A stretch of DNA of 12,256 nt, taken from positions 1 to 12,256 of the forward strand of contig JAUSPR010000147.1 of the NCBI GenBank assembly GCA_030655715.1, read 5' to 3'. This DNA is from Thermoplasmata archaeon (GTDB taxonomy: Archaea; Thermoplasmatota; Thermoplasmata; SG8-5). A program made the position numbers and the translations under genes. Shown here one piece after another: positions 1-6,313 of this stretch (position 1 is the stretch's first letter; the number at the start of each line of letters is the position of its first letter). The notes below the pieces were generated by a model. That model searched no databases and was not told where the DNA came from. It saw nothing but the letters and a program-made list of their open reading frames with translations.

Positions 1-29
1 ACTTTAGGGACTGGTAGTTTACTCATCTG

Positions 30-36
30 AAAAAAA
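30..36 (-). terminator. T-run terminator after tRNA-Tyr
   Basis: The minus strand carries seven consecutive T residues, four bases past the discriminator base. Oligo-T tracts are typical archaeal termination signals after tRNA genes. There is no separate hairpin. Confidence 0.55.
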
Positions 37-40
37 GAAG

Positions 41-149
41 TCCCGACTCCAGGATTTGAACCGGGGATCTGCTGATATCGGCTGATAACCGGCCGTAGCC
101 GGTGAACCTACTACAGTCAGCCGCTCGAGCCAGGCTAAGCTAAGTCGGG
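41..149 (-). tRNA. tRNA-Tyr (GTA anticodon) with a 34-nt intron
   Basis: Read on the minus strand, the gene folds as a tRNA. The 7-bp acceptor stem is CCCGACT/AGTCGGG with discriminator A73 at 41. T8 and A9 follow, then D-stem GCTT/GAGC, anticodon stem GCTGA/TCAGC, a five-base variable loop and T-loop TTCAAAT. The anticodon GTA is at 114-112. The intron lies at 110-77, between G37 (111) and A38 (76), the usual archaeal intron site. The spliced length is 75 nt without an encoded CCA. C1-G72 plus A73 are archaeal tyrosine identity elements. The T-stem has one C-T mismatch in the middle (positions 51/63). The intron contains a 6-bp hairpin, ACCGGC-TACG-GCCGGT. I could not draw a canonical bulge-helix-bulge with certainty. 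Confidence 0.93.
77..110 (-). other. tRNA-Tyr intron
   Basis: These 34 nt interrupt the anticodon loop after position 37. A strong GC hairpin sits in the middle, and the 3' part repeats the heptamer TATCAGC found at the start of the 3' exon. The intron could therefore offer a competing 3' strand for the anticodon stem. The boundaries are inferred from the cloverleaf, not from a confirmed splice motif. Confidence 0.8.
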
Positions 150-201
150 AGTTTGCGTATTGCGCCCAATCATCTGGATGCAGGCCTCATAAATCGCAAT
201 T

Positions 202-212
202 CATATAAAAAG
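202..212 (-). promoter_or_regulatory. TATA-like box for tRNA-Tyr
   Basis: On the minus strand this reads CTTTTTATATG, an archaeal TATA-box-like sequence. A transcript start about 26 nt downstream (near 180) would give a leader of about 30 nt before the mature tRNA 5' end at 149. It is the best candidate upstream of the tRNA, but it is based on sequence alone. Confidence 0.5.
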
Positions 213-253
213 CTTTGAGTCGTATAATTAGCCAGCCATTATCGTAGACTCAA

Positions 254-271
254 AGCAGCATGCCCCGTCTG
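254..271 (+). repeat. Copy of the post-pnp hairpin's left flank
   Basis: The 18 bases AGCAGCATGCCCCGTCTG match 4267-4284 at 17 positions. Here the 3' arm of the hairpin is missing, replaced by TTTTTATCA leading straight into the 21-bp tandem array. This suggests a truncated or rearranged copy of the same dispersed sequence. Confidence 0.5.
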
Positions 272-338
272 TTTTTATCAGTATCCAAAGTCCTTTTATC
301 GACATCCAAAGTCCTTTTATCGACATCCAAAGTCCTGA
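272..338. repeat. 21-bp tandem repeat, two perfect copies plus partial ends
   Basis: The unit ATCCAAAGTCCTTTTATCGAC occurs perfectly at 283-303 and 304-324. The first 12 bases recur at 325-336, and the tail of a unit (TTTTTATCA) precedes the array at 272-280. Each full unit contains CTTTTATC, which resembles a weak TATA box. The function is unknown. Confidence 0.85.
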
Positions 339-363
339 TGGACATTTGGAACGAAGAGGTGTG

Positions 364-477
364 TTGGACGGTTGGCTGGGCACGCAAGCTCCGGGGACCG
401 GGTAAAATGCCGAGGTGATGGATAGGGTCAAGGCACTGACATTCAACCCGGAGAACTATATCATCCAACCCTGTCAA
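364..477. other. Nested inverted repeats, possible structured RNA
   Basis: Three nested pairings are visible. GGTTGG (370-375) pairs with CCAACC (465-470) and extends outward, with small bulges, as TTGGAC (364-369) to GTCAA (473-477). CTCCGGG (389-395) pairs with CCCGGAG (447-453). TGCC (408-411) pairs with GGCA (432-435). Either strand could form the structure. No known RNA family was recognised, and chance is not excluded. Confidence 0.3.
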
Positions 478-531
478 TTAACCCCTCAATTCTGTCCACT
501 GTTTTCACTCAAAAAAACGCATGTTCCCCTA

Positions 532-561
532 TTAATATATAGAGACCGAAGCTTTAATATT
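532..561 (+). promoter_or_regulatory. TATA-like boxes upstream of the aminotransferase
   Basis: Two candidates are present: TTAATATATA (532-541), which would place the start near 564 with a leader of about 20 nt, and CTTTAATATT (552-561), which would make the mRNA leaderless at ATG 584. No Shine-Dalgarno site precedes the ATG, which fits a leaderless or short-leader transcript. A small GGGG-CTTTT-CCCC palindrome (565-577) lies just before the start codon. Confidence 0.45.
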
Positions 562-583
562 ACAGGGGCTTTTCCCCACATCA

Positions 584-1732
584 ATGAGAGATTGGTTCGC
601 AGCAAGAGCGAAAAGACTTCAGATATCTGGTATACGCAAGATGTTCGAAATGGCCGGTCCAGACTCGATTAACCTGGGCCTTGGTGAATTGGATTTCGAA
701 CCCTCGGAACTGGCTATGAAGGCACTGGCAGACGCTGTACACAATGGGTATAACCATTATGGCCCGACAAAGGGCATACCCGAACTGAGAAAGGCACTGG
801 CTGAAAGGCTTACCAGGTACAGGCCGGACGTGGAGATGGACAATATAATTGTCACGGCCGGAGGAACACAGGGTTTACTAGTGTCAGCGATGACATTATT
901 CGACCACGGGGACGAGGTGCTTACGCCGGACCCGGGCTTCGTCATCTACCAGCCGCATGTCATCATGTGTGGCGCTACTCCGTTGAGATATTCCCTGAGG
1001 TTCGAGAATAACTTTCAACCGAACCCTGATGAAATTCAGGAATTGATAACACCTCGGACGAAGGCCATAATAGTCAATTCGCCGAACAACCCCACATCTG
1101 GGATACTGGAACCTGATACGATTAAAGCTCTCAGAGACATTGCTGTGGAGAATGAACTGGTCATAATATCTGACGAAGTTTATGACGAGATAATATTCGA
1201 AGGAGAACATCACTCTCTCCTGAATCCGGACTACGACAATGTGGTCTACATAAATTCGTTCTCAAAGACATTCGCGCTTACCGGGTGGAGGCTCGGTTAC
1301 ATGGCGTCGTCAAAGTACATGGTGAACCAGTTGTCCAAGCTCCAGTACTACAACATAGCATGCCCTCCGACACCGCTACAGAAAGCGATATTCGACGTGA
1401 TGAACGCGCCGACCAACAGTGTCCAGGAAAGGGTGGACATACTGAGAAAGAGAAGAGACGTGATAGTGAAAAGATTGAACGATATTGACGGTTTCAGCTG
1501 CCTTAAACCAAAGGGCGCTTTCTATGCATTCCCGACCTTCGACCACGATATTTCCAGCGAAGATTTCGCAATGGAACTGGTCAAGTCAGGATTGATATGT
1601 GCGCCAGGCTCAGCATTCGGCAAGGGCGGAGAAGGACATTTGCGCTTCTCCTTTGCGAACTCGCTGGAAATGATAGAGAAAGGAATGGACGTATTGGAGA
1701 AGGTGGCAGCAACGATACCGAGGAAAAATTGA
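584..1732 (+). CDS. PLP-dependent class I/II aminotransferase (aspartate/aromatic-like)
   Basis: This 382-residue protein is a complete fold-type I aminotransferase, a cytoplasmic enzyme that moves an amino group from an amino acid to a 2-oxo acid through pyridoxal phosphate. Visible motifs are the cofactor-phosphate loop TAGGTQGL (91-98), NSPNNPTSG (165-173), the ring-nitrogen aspartate D197 in SDEVY, the Schiff-base lysine K228 in SFSKTFALTGWRLGY, and the carboxylate-binding arginine R354 in GHLRFSFAN. The length is normal for the family (about 380-400). ATG 584 was chosen because the N-terminal MRDWFAARAKRLQISGIRKM matches the start of the domain and promoter-like boxes lie just upstream. 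The substrate cannot be fixed from motifs; aspartate, aromatic or alanine specificity are all possible. pnp follows 83 bp downstream on the same strand but has its own promoter-like box and SD. Confidence 0.93.
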   Translation: MRDWFAARAKRLQISGIRKMFEMAGPDSINLGLGELDFEPSELAMKALADAVHNGYNHYGPTKGIPELRKALAERLTRYRPDVEMDNIIVTAGGTQGLLVSAMTLFDHGDEVLTPDPGFVIYQPHVIMCGATPLRYSLRFENNFQPNPDEIQELITPRTKAIIVNSPNNPTSGILEPDTIKALRDIAVENELVIISDEVYDEIIFEGEHHSLLNPDYDNVVYINSFSKTFALTGWRLGYMASSKYMVNQLSKLQYYNIACPPTPLQKAIFDVMNAPTNSVQERVDILRKRRDVIVKRLNDIDGFSCLKPKGAFYAFPTFDHDISSEDFAMELVKSGLICAPGSAFGKGGEGHLRFSFANSLEMIEKGMDVLEKVAATIPRKN

Positions 1733-1745
1733 AAGAAAACTCGAC

Positions 1746-1755
1746 CTATATTTAT
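1746..1755 (+). promoter_or_regulatory. TATA-like box upstream of pnp
   Basis: CTATATTTAT lies about 61-70 bases before ATG 1816. Starting near 1777, the leader would be about 39 nt and would include the Shine-Dalgarno-like AAGGTGAT at 1805-1812. pnp may therefore be transcribed on its own as well as by read-through from the aminotransferase. Confidence 0.4.
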
Positions 1756-1815
1756 TCTACGGAATGAAAGGCTATATGGAAATTAAACAAGACATTTTTA
1801 TGTCAAGGTGATAAC

Positions 1816-4224
1816 ATGGAAAAGAACATAAAGAAATATGAAACAGAAATAGACGGAAAGAAAATAACCGTCGAGACAGGCCGTCTGGCAATGCAGGCAT
1901 CAGCCGCAGTGACGGTACAAATGGGAGAGACTATAGTCATGGCAACCGCCATGATGTCGAAGGAAGCTAGAGACATTGACTTCTTCCCACTTATGGTGGA
2001 TTACGAAGAAAGATACTCGGCAGCTGGCAGAATAAAGGGACCAAGATTCTCCAAGAGAGAGGGCAGACCATCAACTGAGGCTGTACTCGTTGGCAGAATG
2101 ATTGACCGCGGTTTGCGGCCGCTATTTCCTCAGATGATGAGGAACGAGGTGCAAGTTATTTGCCTGCCTCTCAGCCTGGACCACGAGAACAGGCCGGACA
2201 TGGTAGCCATGCTTGCAGCCTGCATCGCAATTCACATTTCAGAGATTCCGTTTGATGGACCTCTGGCATGCGTGAGGCTGGGCATGAGCGGTGGCTTCCC
2301 AATAATTAACCCCACTATCGAGGAGATGGAACATTCCGAGCTCCAGCTGGTGGTCATGGGCGACGGCGAACGTGTCACAATGGTAGAGTGCGATGCTCAG
2401 GAACTTGCGGATGATAATGTGAAGAAAGCTTTCGACACGGCAATGGAATACATGGGACCACTGGCGAAATTCGTGGACGATATTCGCAAAGATATAGGAA
2501 AGCCGAAATTGACTGAAGACCAACTCACGATGATGGGCGGCAAGAATCCTGAATACCAGGAAATAATCGAGGAAATGAAGAAAGCAGCTCTCCCACATCT
2601 GGACAAGTTTCTTTTCAACAACCCCAAGGGCTCCAAAGGCGAGCGCAAGGCAATATTGAAGGGCCTCGAGAAGCAGCTTATCGAACAGTTCAAACCCAAA
2701 TATGTCAAGGAAAAGGGTGGTGAGCCAGAAGCGGAGAAGTATCTGAAAGGCATATTGTCTTCATTCTTCTACGAGTTCATAGAGGAACAGGTAACTATTG
2801 CGATTCTGGAAAAGAAGAAGAGAGTCGATGGGCGCAAGCTGGATGAAATTCGGCCCTTGTACGCGGAAGTCGGACTTTTGCCCAGGACCCATGGAAGCGG
2901 TCTGTTCGAAAGAGGTGAAACCCAGATACTTTCAATGGTTACGCTGGGTGCACCATTTGACATGCAATCTATAGAAACCATGGAAAGCGACGGCAACAAG
3001 AAATATTTCCACCACTATAATTTCCTGCCATACTCAGTGGGCGAGGTTAAATTTCTGAGGGGAGCAAGCAGGCGTGACATCGGACATGGCGCACTAGCAG
3101 AGAAGGCCCTGATTCCGTTATTACCGGATGATGAAAACTTCCCCTACACAATTCGTGTGGTTTCGGAAACCATGGGCTCCAATGGCTCATCATCCATGGG
3201 CTCGACATGCGGTTCGACGCTTGCCCTACTGGACGCTGGAGTTCCAATTAAAAAACCGGTCGGCGGCATAGCCATGGGCGTAGCATCTCTGGGAGACAAG
3301 TGGGCGATTCTCACGGATATCCAGGACATGGAGGACGGTCCGGGCGGCATGGACTTCAAGTTCACCGGAACCAAGGATGGAATAACTGCCATACAGATGG
3401 ACACAAAGACCCGCGGTTTGACCAAGGAAATAATTCATGCGGTATTCCCTCAAATGAGAAAGGCGCTGAACGAAGTCATAGACTGCCTAATTGCAGCGAT
3501 TCCTGAACCCAGGAAGGAACTCAGCCAATACGCCCCAAGAATCATCAGCTTCAAGATTGACCCGCAGAAAATTGGCGATGTCATCGGACCCGGCGGAAAG
3601 AAGATCAGAGCAATTACCGAGGAACTTGATCTAAAGATCGACATTAACGACGACGGTTTGGTAATGATAACGACCAGCGATGTCGAGAAGGGAGAGATTG
3701 CCCATAAGAGGATTCTCGACACTGTCCGCGTGGTAGAAGTGGACGAGATATTCGAGGAAGCCGAAGTGGTCAAGATAATGCCATTCGGAGCATTCCTGAA
3801 CCTCACACCCGGACAAGATGGTATGCTGCACGTGTCCGAGATAGAATGGGGCCGCGTGGAAAATGTCACTGACCGTGTCAACATGGGCGACAAGATTCGC
3901 GTGAAGGTAATCAAGATAGAGAATGGCAAGGTGGACGTGTCCAGAAAGGCGCTCCTGCCCAAACCCGAGGGTTATGTTGAACCGGAGAGGAAGCCAAGGC
4001 GCGAAAGGGATGACCGTCGCAGCGGCGACCGTCGTGACAGCAGGGGCGGAAGCCGCAGCCGCGACAGTGGTTCACGCGACCGCAAGCCAAGGGAGAGGCG
4101 CCCCCGTGATGACGGACCAAATCGTGATGGCTATGTTGGCGAAAGAAAGGACGAACGCATCGAGGAAATCGAAAAGCGCAAGACCGAGAAAAAACCTGAA
4201 CCGGAGAATGCAGCCGAAGAATAG
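1816..4224 (+). CDS. pnp: Polynucleotide phosphorylase (PNPase), bacterial type, full length
   Basis: This 802-residue enzyme degrades RNA 3' to 5' with phosphate, releasing nucleoside diphosphates, and can run in reverse to add tails. The complete bacterial layout is present: first RNase PH domain (about 10-215), helical linker (about 215-330), second RNase PH domain (about 335-560), KH domain (about 575-640, GXXG loop as IGPGGKKI) and S1 domain (about 645-712). Catalytic features in the second core include SNGSSSMGSTCGS (455-467), metal-binding D507 and D513 in EDGPGGMDF, and K515. The phosphate-site and RNA-binding context RGLRPLFP (98-105) is also kept. After S1 comes an 85-90-residue tail rich in Arg, Asp, Ser, Gly and then Lys/Glu. 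The start has an SD, AAGGTGAT, four bases upstream. Archaea usually lack PNPase and use the exosome instead, so horizontal acquisition from bacteria is likely; the donor cannot be named from sequence inspection. Confidence 0.97.
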   Translation: MEKNIKKYETEIDGKKITVETGRLAMQASAAVTVQMGETIVMATAMMSKEARDIDFFPLMVDYEERYSAAGRIKGPRFSKREGRPSTEAVLVGRMIDRGLRPLFPQMMRNEVQVICLPLSLDHENRPDMVAMLAACIAIHISEIPFDGPLACVRLGMSGGFPIINPTIEEMEHSELQLVVMGDGERVTMVECDAQELADDNVKKAFDTAMEYMGPLAKFVDDIRKDIGKPKLTEDQLTMMGGKNPEYQEIIEEMKKAALPHLDKFLFNNPKGSKGERKAILKGLEKQLIEQFKPKYVKEKGGEPEAEKYLKGILSSFFYEFIEEQVTIAILEKKKRVDGRKLDEIRPLYAEVGLLPRTHGSGLFERGETQILSMVTLGAPFDMQSIETMESDGNKKYFHHYNFLPYSVGEVKFLRGASRRDIGHGALAEKALIPLLPDDENFPYTIRVVSETMGSNGSSSMGSTCGSTLALLDAGVPIKKPVGGIAMGVASLGDKWAILTDIQDMEDGPGGMDFKFTGTKDGITAIQMDTKTRGLTKEIIHAVFPQMRKALNEVIDCLIAAIPEPRKELSQYAPRIISFKIDPQKIGDVIGPGGKKIRAITEELDLKIDINDDGLVMITTSDVEKGEIAHKRILDTVRVVEVDEIFEEAEVVKIMPFGAFLNLTPGQDGMLHVSEIEWGRVENVTDRVNMGDKIRVKVIKIENGKVDVSRKALLPKPEGYVEPERKPRRERDDRRSGDRRDSRGGSRSRDSGSRDRKPRERRPRDDGPNRDGYVGERKDERIEEIEKRKTEKKPEPENAAEE

Positions 4225-4266
4225 GCAAGAATATCGCAAGATAAAATCTGCTGTTTACAATCTTTG

Positions 4267-4394
4267 AGCAGCATGCCCCGCCTGTGAGGGCGGGGTTTCA
4301 TTTTCTTGGCTATATGGGTGACAGCATATTGTTGGTAAAAGAACATATTGCACTCCCTGTTTTGGGGAGCCTCGCCTGTAAGGGCGGGGGGGTC
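4267..4394. repeat. Paired hairpin direct repeats, possible IS200/IS605-like element remnant
   Basis: The hairpin at 4276-4295 is repeated in the same orientation at 4370-4389 with 18 of 20 bases identical, including the CGCCTGT-AGGGCGGGG core. The second copy forms a 7-bp stem with one T-G pair. Between them, CTCCC (4353-4357) pairs with GGGAG (4365-4369). Subterminal imperfect hairpins near both ends are a known trait of IS200/IS605 elements and their small non-autonomous derivatives. The 128-bp span would fit such a derivative, but no transposase and no target site can be shown, so this is a tentative reading. Confidence 0.35.
4276..4304 (+). terminator. Hairpin plus T-rich tract after pnp
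   Basis: CCCCGCC (4276-4282) pairs perfectly with GGCGGGG (4289-4295) around a six-base loop, and TTTCATTTT follows. This lies 51 bases after the pnp stop and could end pnp transcription. It is also one of two repeated hairpins in this gap, so it may instead, or additionally, be part of a mobile-element end. Confidence 0.55.
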
Positions 4395-4447
4395 AACGGT
4401 ACGCAGACTAACAGGCATTTTGAGGATGCGCCCAAGGAAGAATGATA

Positions 4448-5038
4448 CTATAAACGACGCGCCATCGTCATAAACGCGATGGCCAGTATCATCACCGCCG
4501 CGAGCAGTGCCACTGACCATGTGTCAGTGAACCCCACAATCACCATGAGGGCCATGTAGAGCAATACGACCGATAATACGAACACCATGGCCACCATGCC
4601 CATCTGATTCAGGATTAACCTTTTCAGCGTGCTTTCCGTTACCTGGACCTGATTGCCTGAGTAAGCCTCTATGAACCTGTTGGCAATGCCCGCGGTCTCG
4701 AAGAATGCCAGAATCAAAATGAGAAATCCCATCTGGATGAAGATGGATTCGGAGCCAAGCAGCCCTATGAAGTGCAAGGAACCAACCAGGAGGCAGGCGG
4801 CTCCCACTAAATGCGCTCTGAATGGCTTTACAAGGCTTTCGACATACTGTGCGACTTCATTTTTGGCACTCCGGAAAAACAGCGATGCCAGCGTCATGAT
4901 GAAAACCATCACCAGCACCCCATAATGCAGAGCATCGCTTCCCAGAGCTGGTAGGGTGTAATACGAGTAAAAATGCCATGCAGTCAGAATGGCCAGCAAG
5001 ACAAGAGGCAAAATCTGAATCCAGTGAAGTTTTCTCAT
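4448..5038 (-). CDS. Integral membrane protein, about six TM segments, last gene of the MoxR/DUF58 operon
   Basis: I do not recognise a named family for this 196-residue protein. Hydrophobic segments lie at about 7-26, 39-55, 77-94, 98-118, 146-170 and 172-192. Charged loops fall at 56-75 (RSAKNEVAQYVESLVKPFR) and 119-143. The start ATG overlaps the DUF58 stop as ATGA (5035-5038), with GGAG/AGGAG just upstream, so translation is very probably coupled. Its position suggests a membrane subunit of the same assembly as DUF58 and MoxR. In haloarchaeal MoxR-DUF58 clusters an accessory multi-TM protein is often encoded nearby; equivalence is only a guess. Confidence 0.85.
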   Translation of the reverse strand: MRKLHWIQILPLVLLAILTAWHFYSYYTLPALGSDALHYGVLVMVFIMTLASLFFRSAKNEVAQYVESLVKPFRAHLVGAACLLVGSLHFIGLLGSESIFIQMGFLILILAFFETAGIANRFIEAYSGNQVQVTESTLKRLILNQMGMVAMVFVLSVVLLYMALMVIVGFTDTWSVALLAAVMILAIAFMTMARRL

Positions 5039-6306
5039 CTCCTGCTCCGCGATGCGTCCACCCCCCTCAGTGCTTTTGCCAATGCGTCATCCGTGTCCCA
5101 ATCAACGATTCTCGCATACCTTCCAAGCTCAGAAATGAGATTATCCCGCTCTTGTGTCATTATTCGGCTGGCCATAACCTTTTCCGGGGAATCATCCACA
5201 AGCGAAGATTCCAGCCTTATCGGGGACGGAGAAATCACAACGACATCATAACCACGGGCGCACAGGTCGCCAATAGTGCTGATAATATCGCGGTCAGTGA
5301 GCGTGCTAATGACAATGATTTGCGACTCCAGCGGGAAATAACTCGTGACCATCCATCCCACATTCTCGAACGGTAATAATCCGAGCGGTTTCACGTCCAA
5401 CAGATGCTCGCTCAGTTTGTAGAACTGGCGCTTGCCGAATGCGGGATAAACTTCGTCGATAATATCTCTGAGAACTATCAGGCCGACTCGATTTTTATCC
5501 TTCAAAATCTGTGATGCAATAGTGGATGCCGCCCGAACACCGTGCTCGACTGCGCAATCCTCAATATGGCCGACATTGGCCTCCAATCTTGCATCCAGAA
5601 TTAGGGTCGCGTCGCCTGAGCACTCAGCCTCGAATTCATTGGTCAGCAAGGTATCGGAGCGCGCGGATGCCTTCCAGTTAATTTTGCGGAACTCGTCCCC
5701 GGAAACATAATTCCTCAATCCATAAAATTCCGTGCCAATGCCGACCCTTCTGGCCTTTATCATGCCGACCCAGTTTCTCGTTTTCTTGGGCGCGATATTG
5801 ATGCCCCTTGTGGGCTCGACCCTGGCCACAACCGAGAATTCGGTTATTTCCTTGAACAAAATTTCCGTGCTATGAAGTCTTCCCGAATCCATGACTGTTA
5901 TTTTCAAATTTTCAAGCAGATACCTGCCCCTGAGCGGACAATCCAGTGTGTAGGTGAAGCTCTGAACCTCGTCCTTGTCCAGGCTCATCAAGGCGCAGTT
6001 ATTGCCTTCTTTCACACACAGATAATCCGGAAGTATGTCATTAATTTCCACAAGTTCCAACCTTGGGCCCTTGTTCCTAACCAGAATTTCAATCTGAACG
6101 ACATCGCCAGCCATTATCCTGATATCGGAAATTCTTCTTTCAATTTTTAACTTTGCCTCACTGCTGTCAAGGAGCATCGCCATAATTCCTATGTAGACCA
6201 CAATGGGAAGTGAAAGTGCCACAATTGCGCCGCTTGCCAGAAACATTCCGACTATGATGCATGTAATTGCCGCTGTGGCCAGCCAGAATCCCTTGGGTGA
6301 GCGCAT
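5035..6306 (-). CDS. DUF58 domain protein (VWA-like partner of MoxR), membrane anchored
   Basis: This 423-residue protein has two hydrophobic segments at the N-terminus (about 7-24 and 26-46), a beta-rich region (about 55-160), and then the DUF58 signature GDEFRKINWKASAR at 203-216. A VWA-like alpha/beta part follows, from DATLILDAR (232-240) onward. DUF58 proteins are almost always encoded beside MoxR-type AAA+ ATPases and are thought to be their VWA-like partners; the actual task is not known for most. The ATG is 7 bp after the moxR stop, and the SD GAGGG overlaps that TGA stop, so translation is coupled. The stop overlaps the next gene's ATG. The length and layout are typical for archaeal DUF58 proteins. 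Confidence 0.93.
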   Translation of the reverse strand: MRSPKGFWLATAAITCIIVGMFLASGAIVALSLPIVVYIGIMAMLLDSSEAKLKIERRISDIRIMAGDVVQIEILVRNKGPRLELVEINDILPDYLCVKEGNNCALMSLDKDEVQSFTYTLDCPLRGRYLLENLKITVMDSGRLHSTEILFKEITEFSVVARVEPTRGINIAPKKTRNWVGMIKARRVGIGTEFYGLRNYVSGDEFRKINWKASARSDTLLTNEFEAECSGDATLILDARLEANVGHIEDCAVEHGVRAASTIASQILKDKNRVGLIVLRDIIDEVYPAFGKRQFYKLSEHLLDVKPLGLLPFENVGWMVTSYFPLESQIIVISTLTDRDIISTIGDLCARGYDVVVISPSPIRLESSLVDDSPEKVMASRIMTQERDNLISELGRYARIVDWDTDDALAKALRGVDASRSRR

Positions 6307-6313
6307 TCTTCCC

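Larger units (their letters stand above)
150..583. other. Intergenic region between tRNA-Tyr and the aminotransferase
   Basis: This 434-bp gap separates divergent genes. It holds the tRNA promoter (202-212), a single copy of a motif also found after pnp (254-271), a 21-bp tandem repeat (272-338), nested inverted repeats (364-477) and the aminotransferase promoter (about 532-561). Short open frames cross it on both strands, but none has family-like composition. One minus-strand frame (477 to 250, TTG start, GAGGGG a few bases upstream) reads through the repeat as a seven-residue LDVDKRT-like period; I do not call it a gene. Confidence 0.6.

Noticed and set aside
272..338. CRISPR-like array
   Set aside because: The 21-bp units are directly adjacent without spacers and there is no cas gene.
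414..440. GGTGATGG followed by CTGAC, considered as a fluoride riboswitch or C/D box RNA
   Set aside because: Only the first block resembles the fluoride aptamer; the pseudoknot and the later conserved block are missing. As a C/D RNA, the boxes are imperfect, and no second C'/D' pair was found.
250..477. 75-residue minus-strand frame with TTG start, GAGGGG upstream and a repeated LDVDKRT-like period
   Set aside because: The SD-like site is attractive, but the sequence before the repeat has no protein-like pattern, and the period follows directly from the 21-bp DNA repeat. It is kept only as a note under the intergenic region.
415..672. 85-residue plus-strand open frame crossing the aminotransferase start
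   Set aside because: It runs out of frame into a clear aminotransferase gene, crosses its promoter, and has no SD or family-like sequence.
4131..4520. 129-residue minus-strand open frame, considered as a TnpB remnant because it runs through the hairpins
   Set aside because: It overlaps pnp and the six-TM gene and shows no zinc-finger or RuvC motif. Its translated similarity to transposase ends is not convincing.
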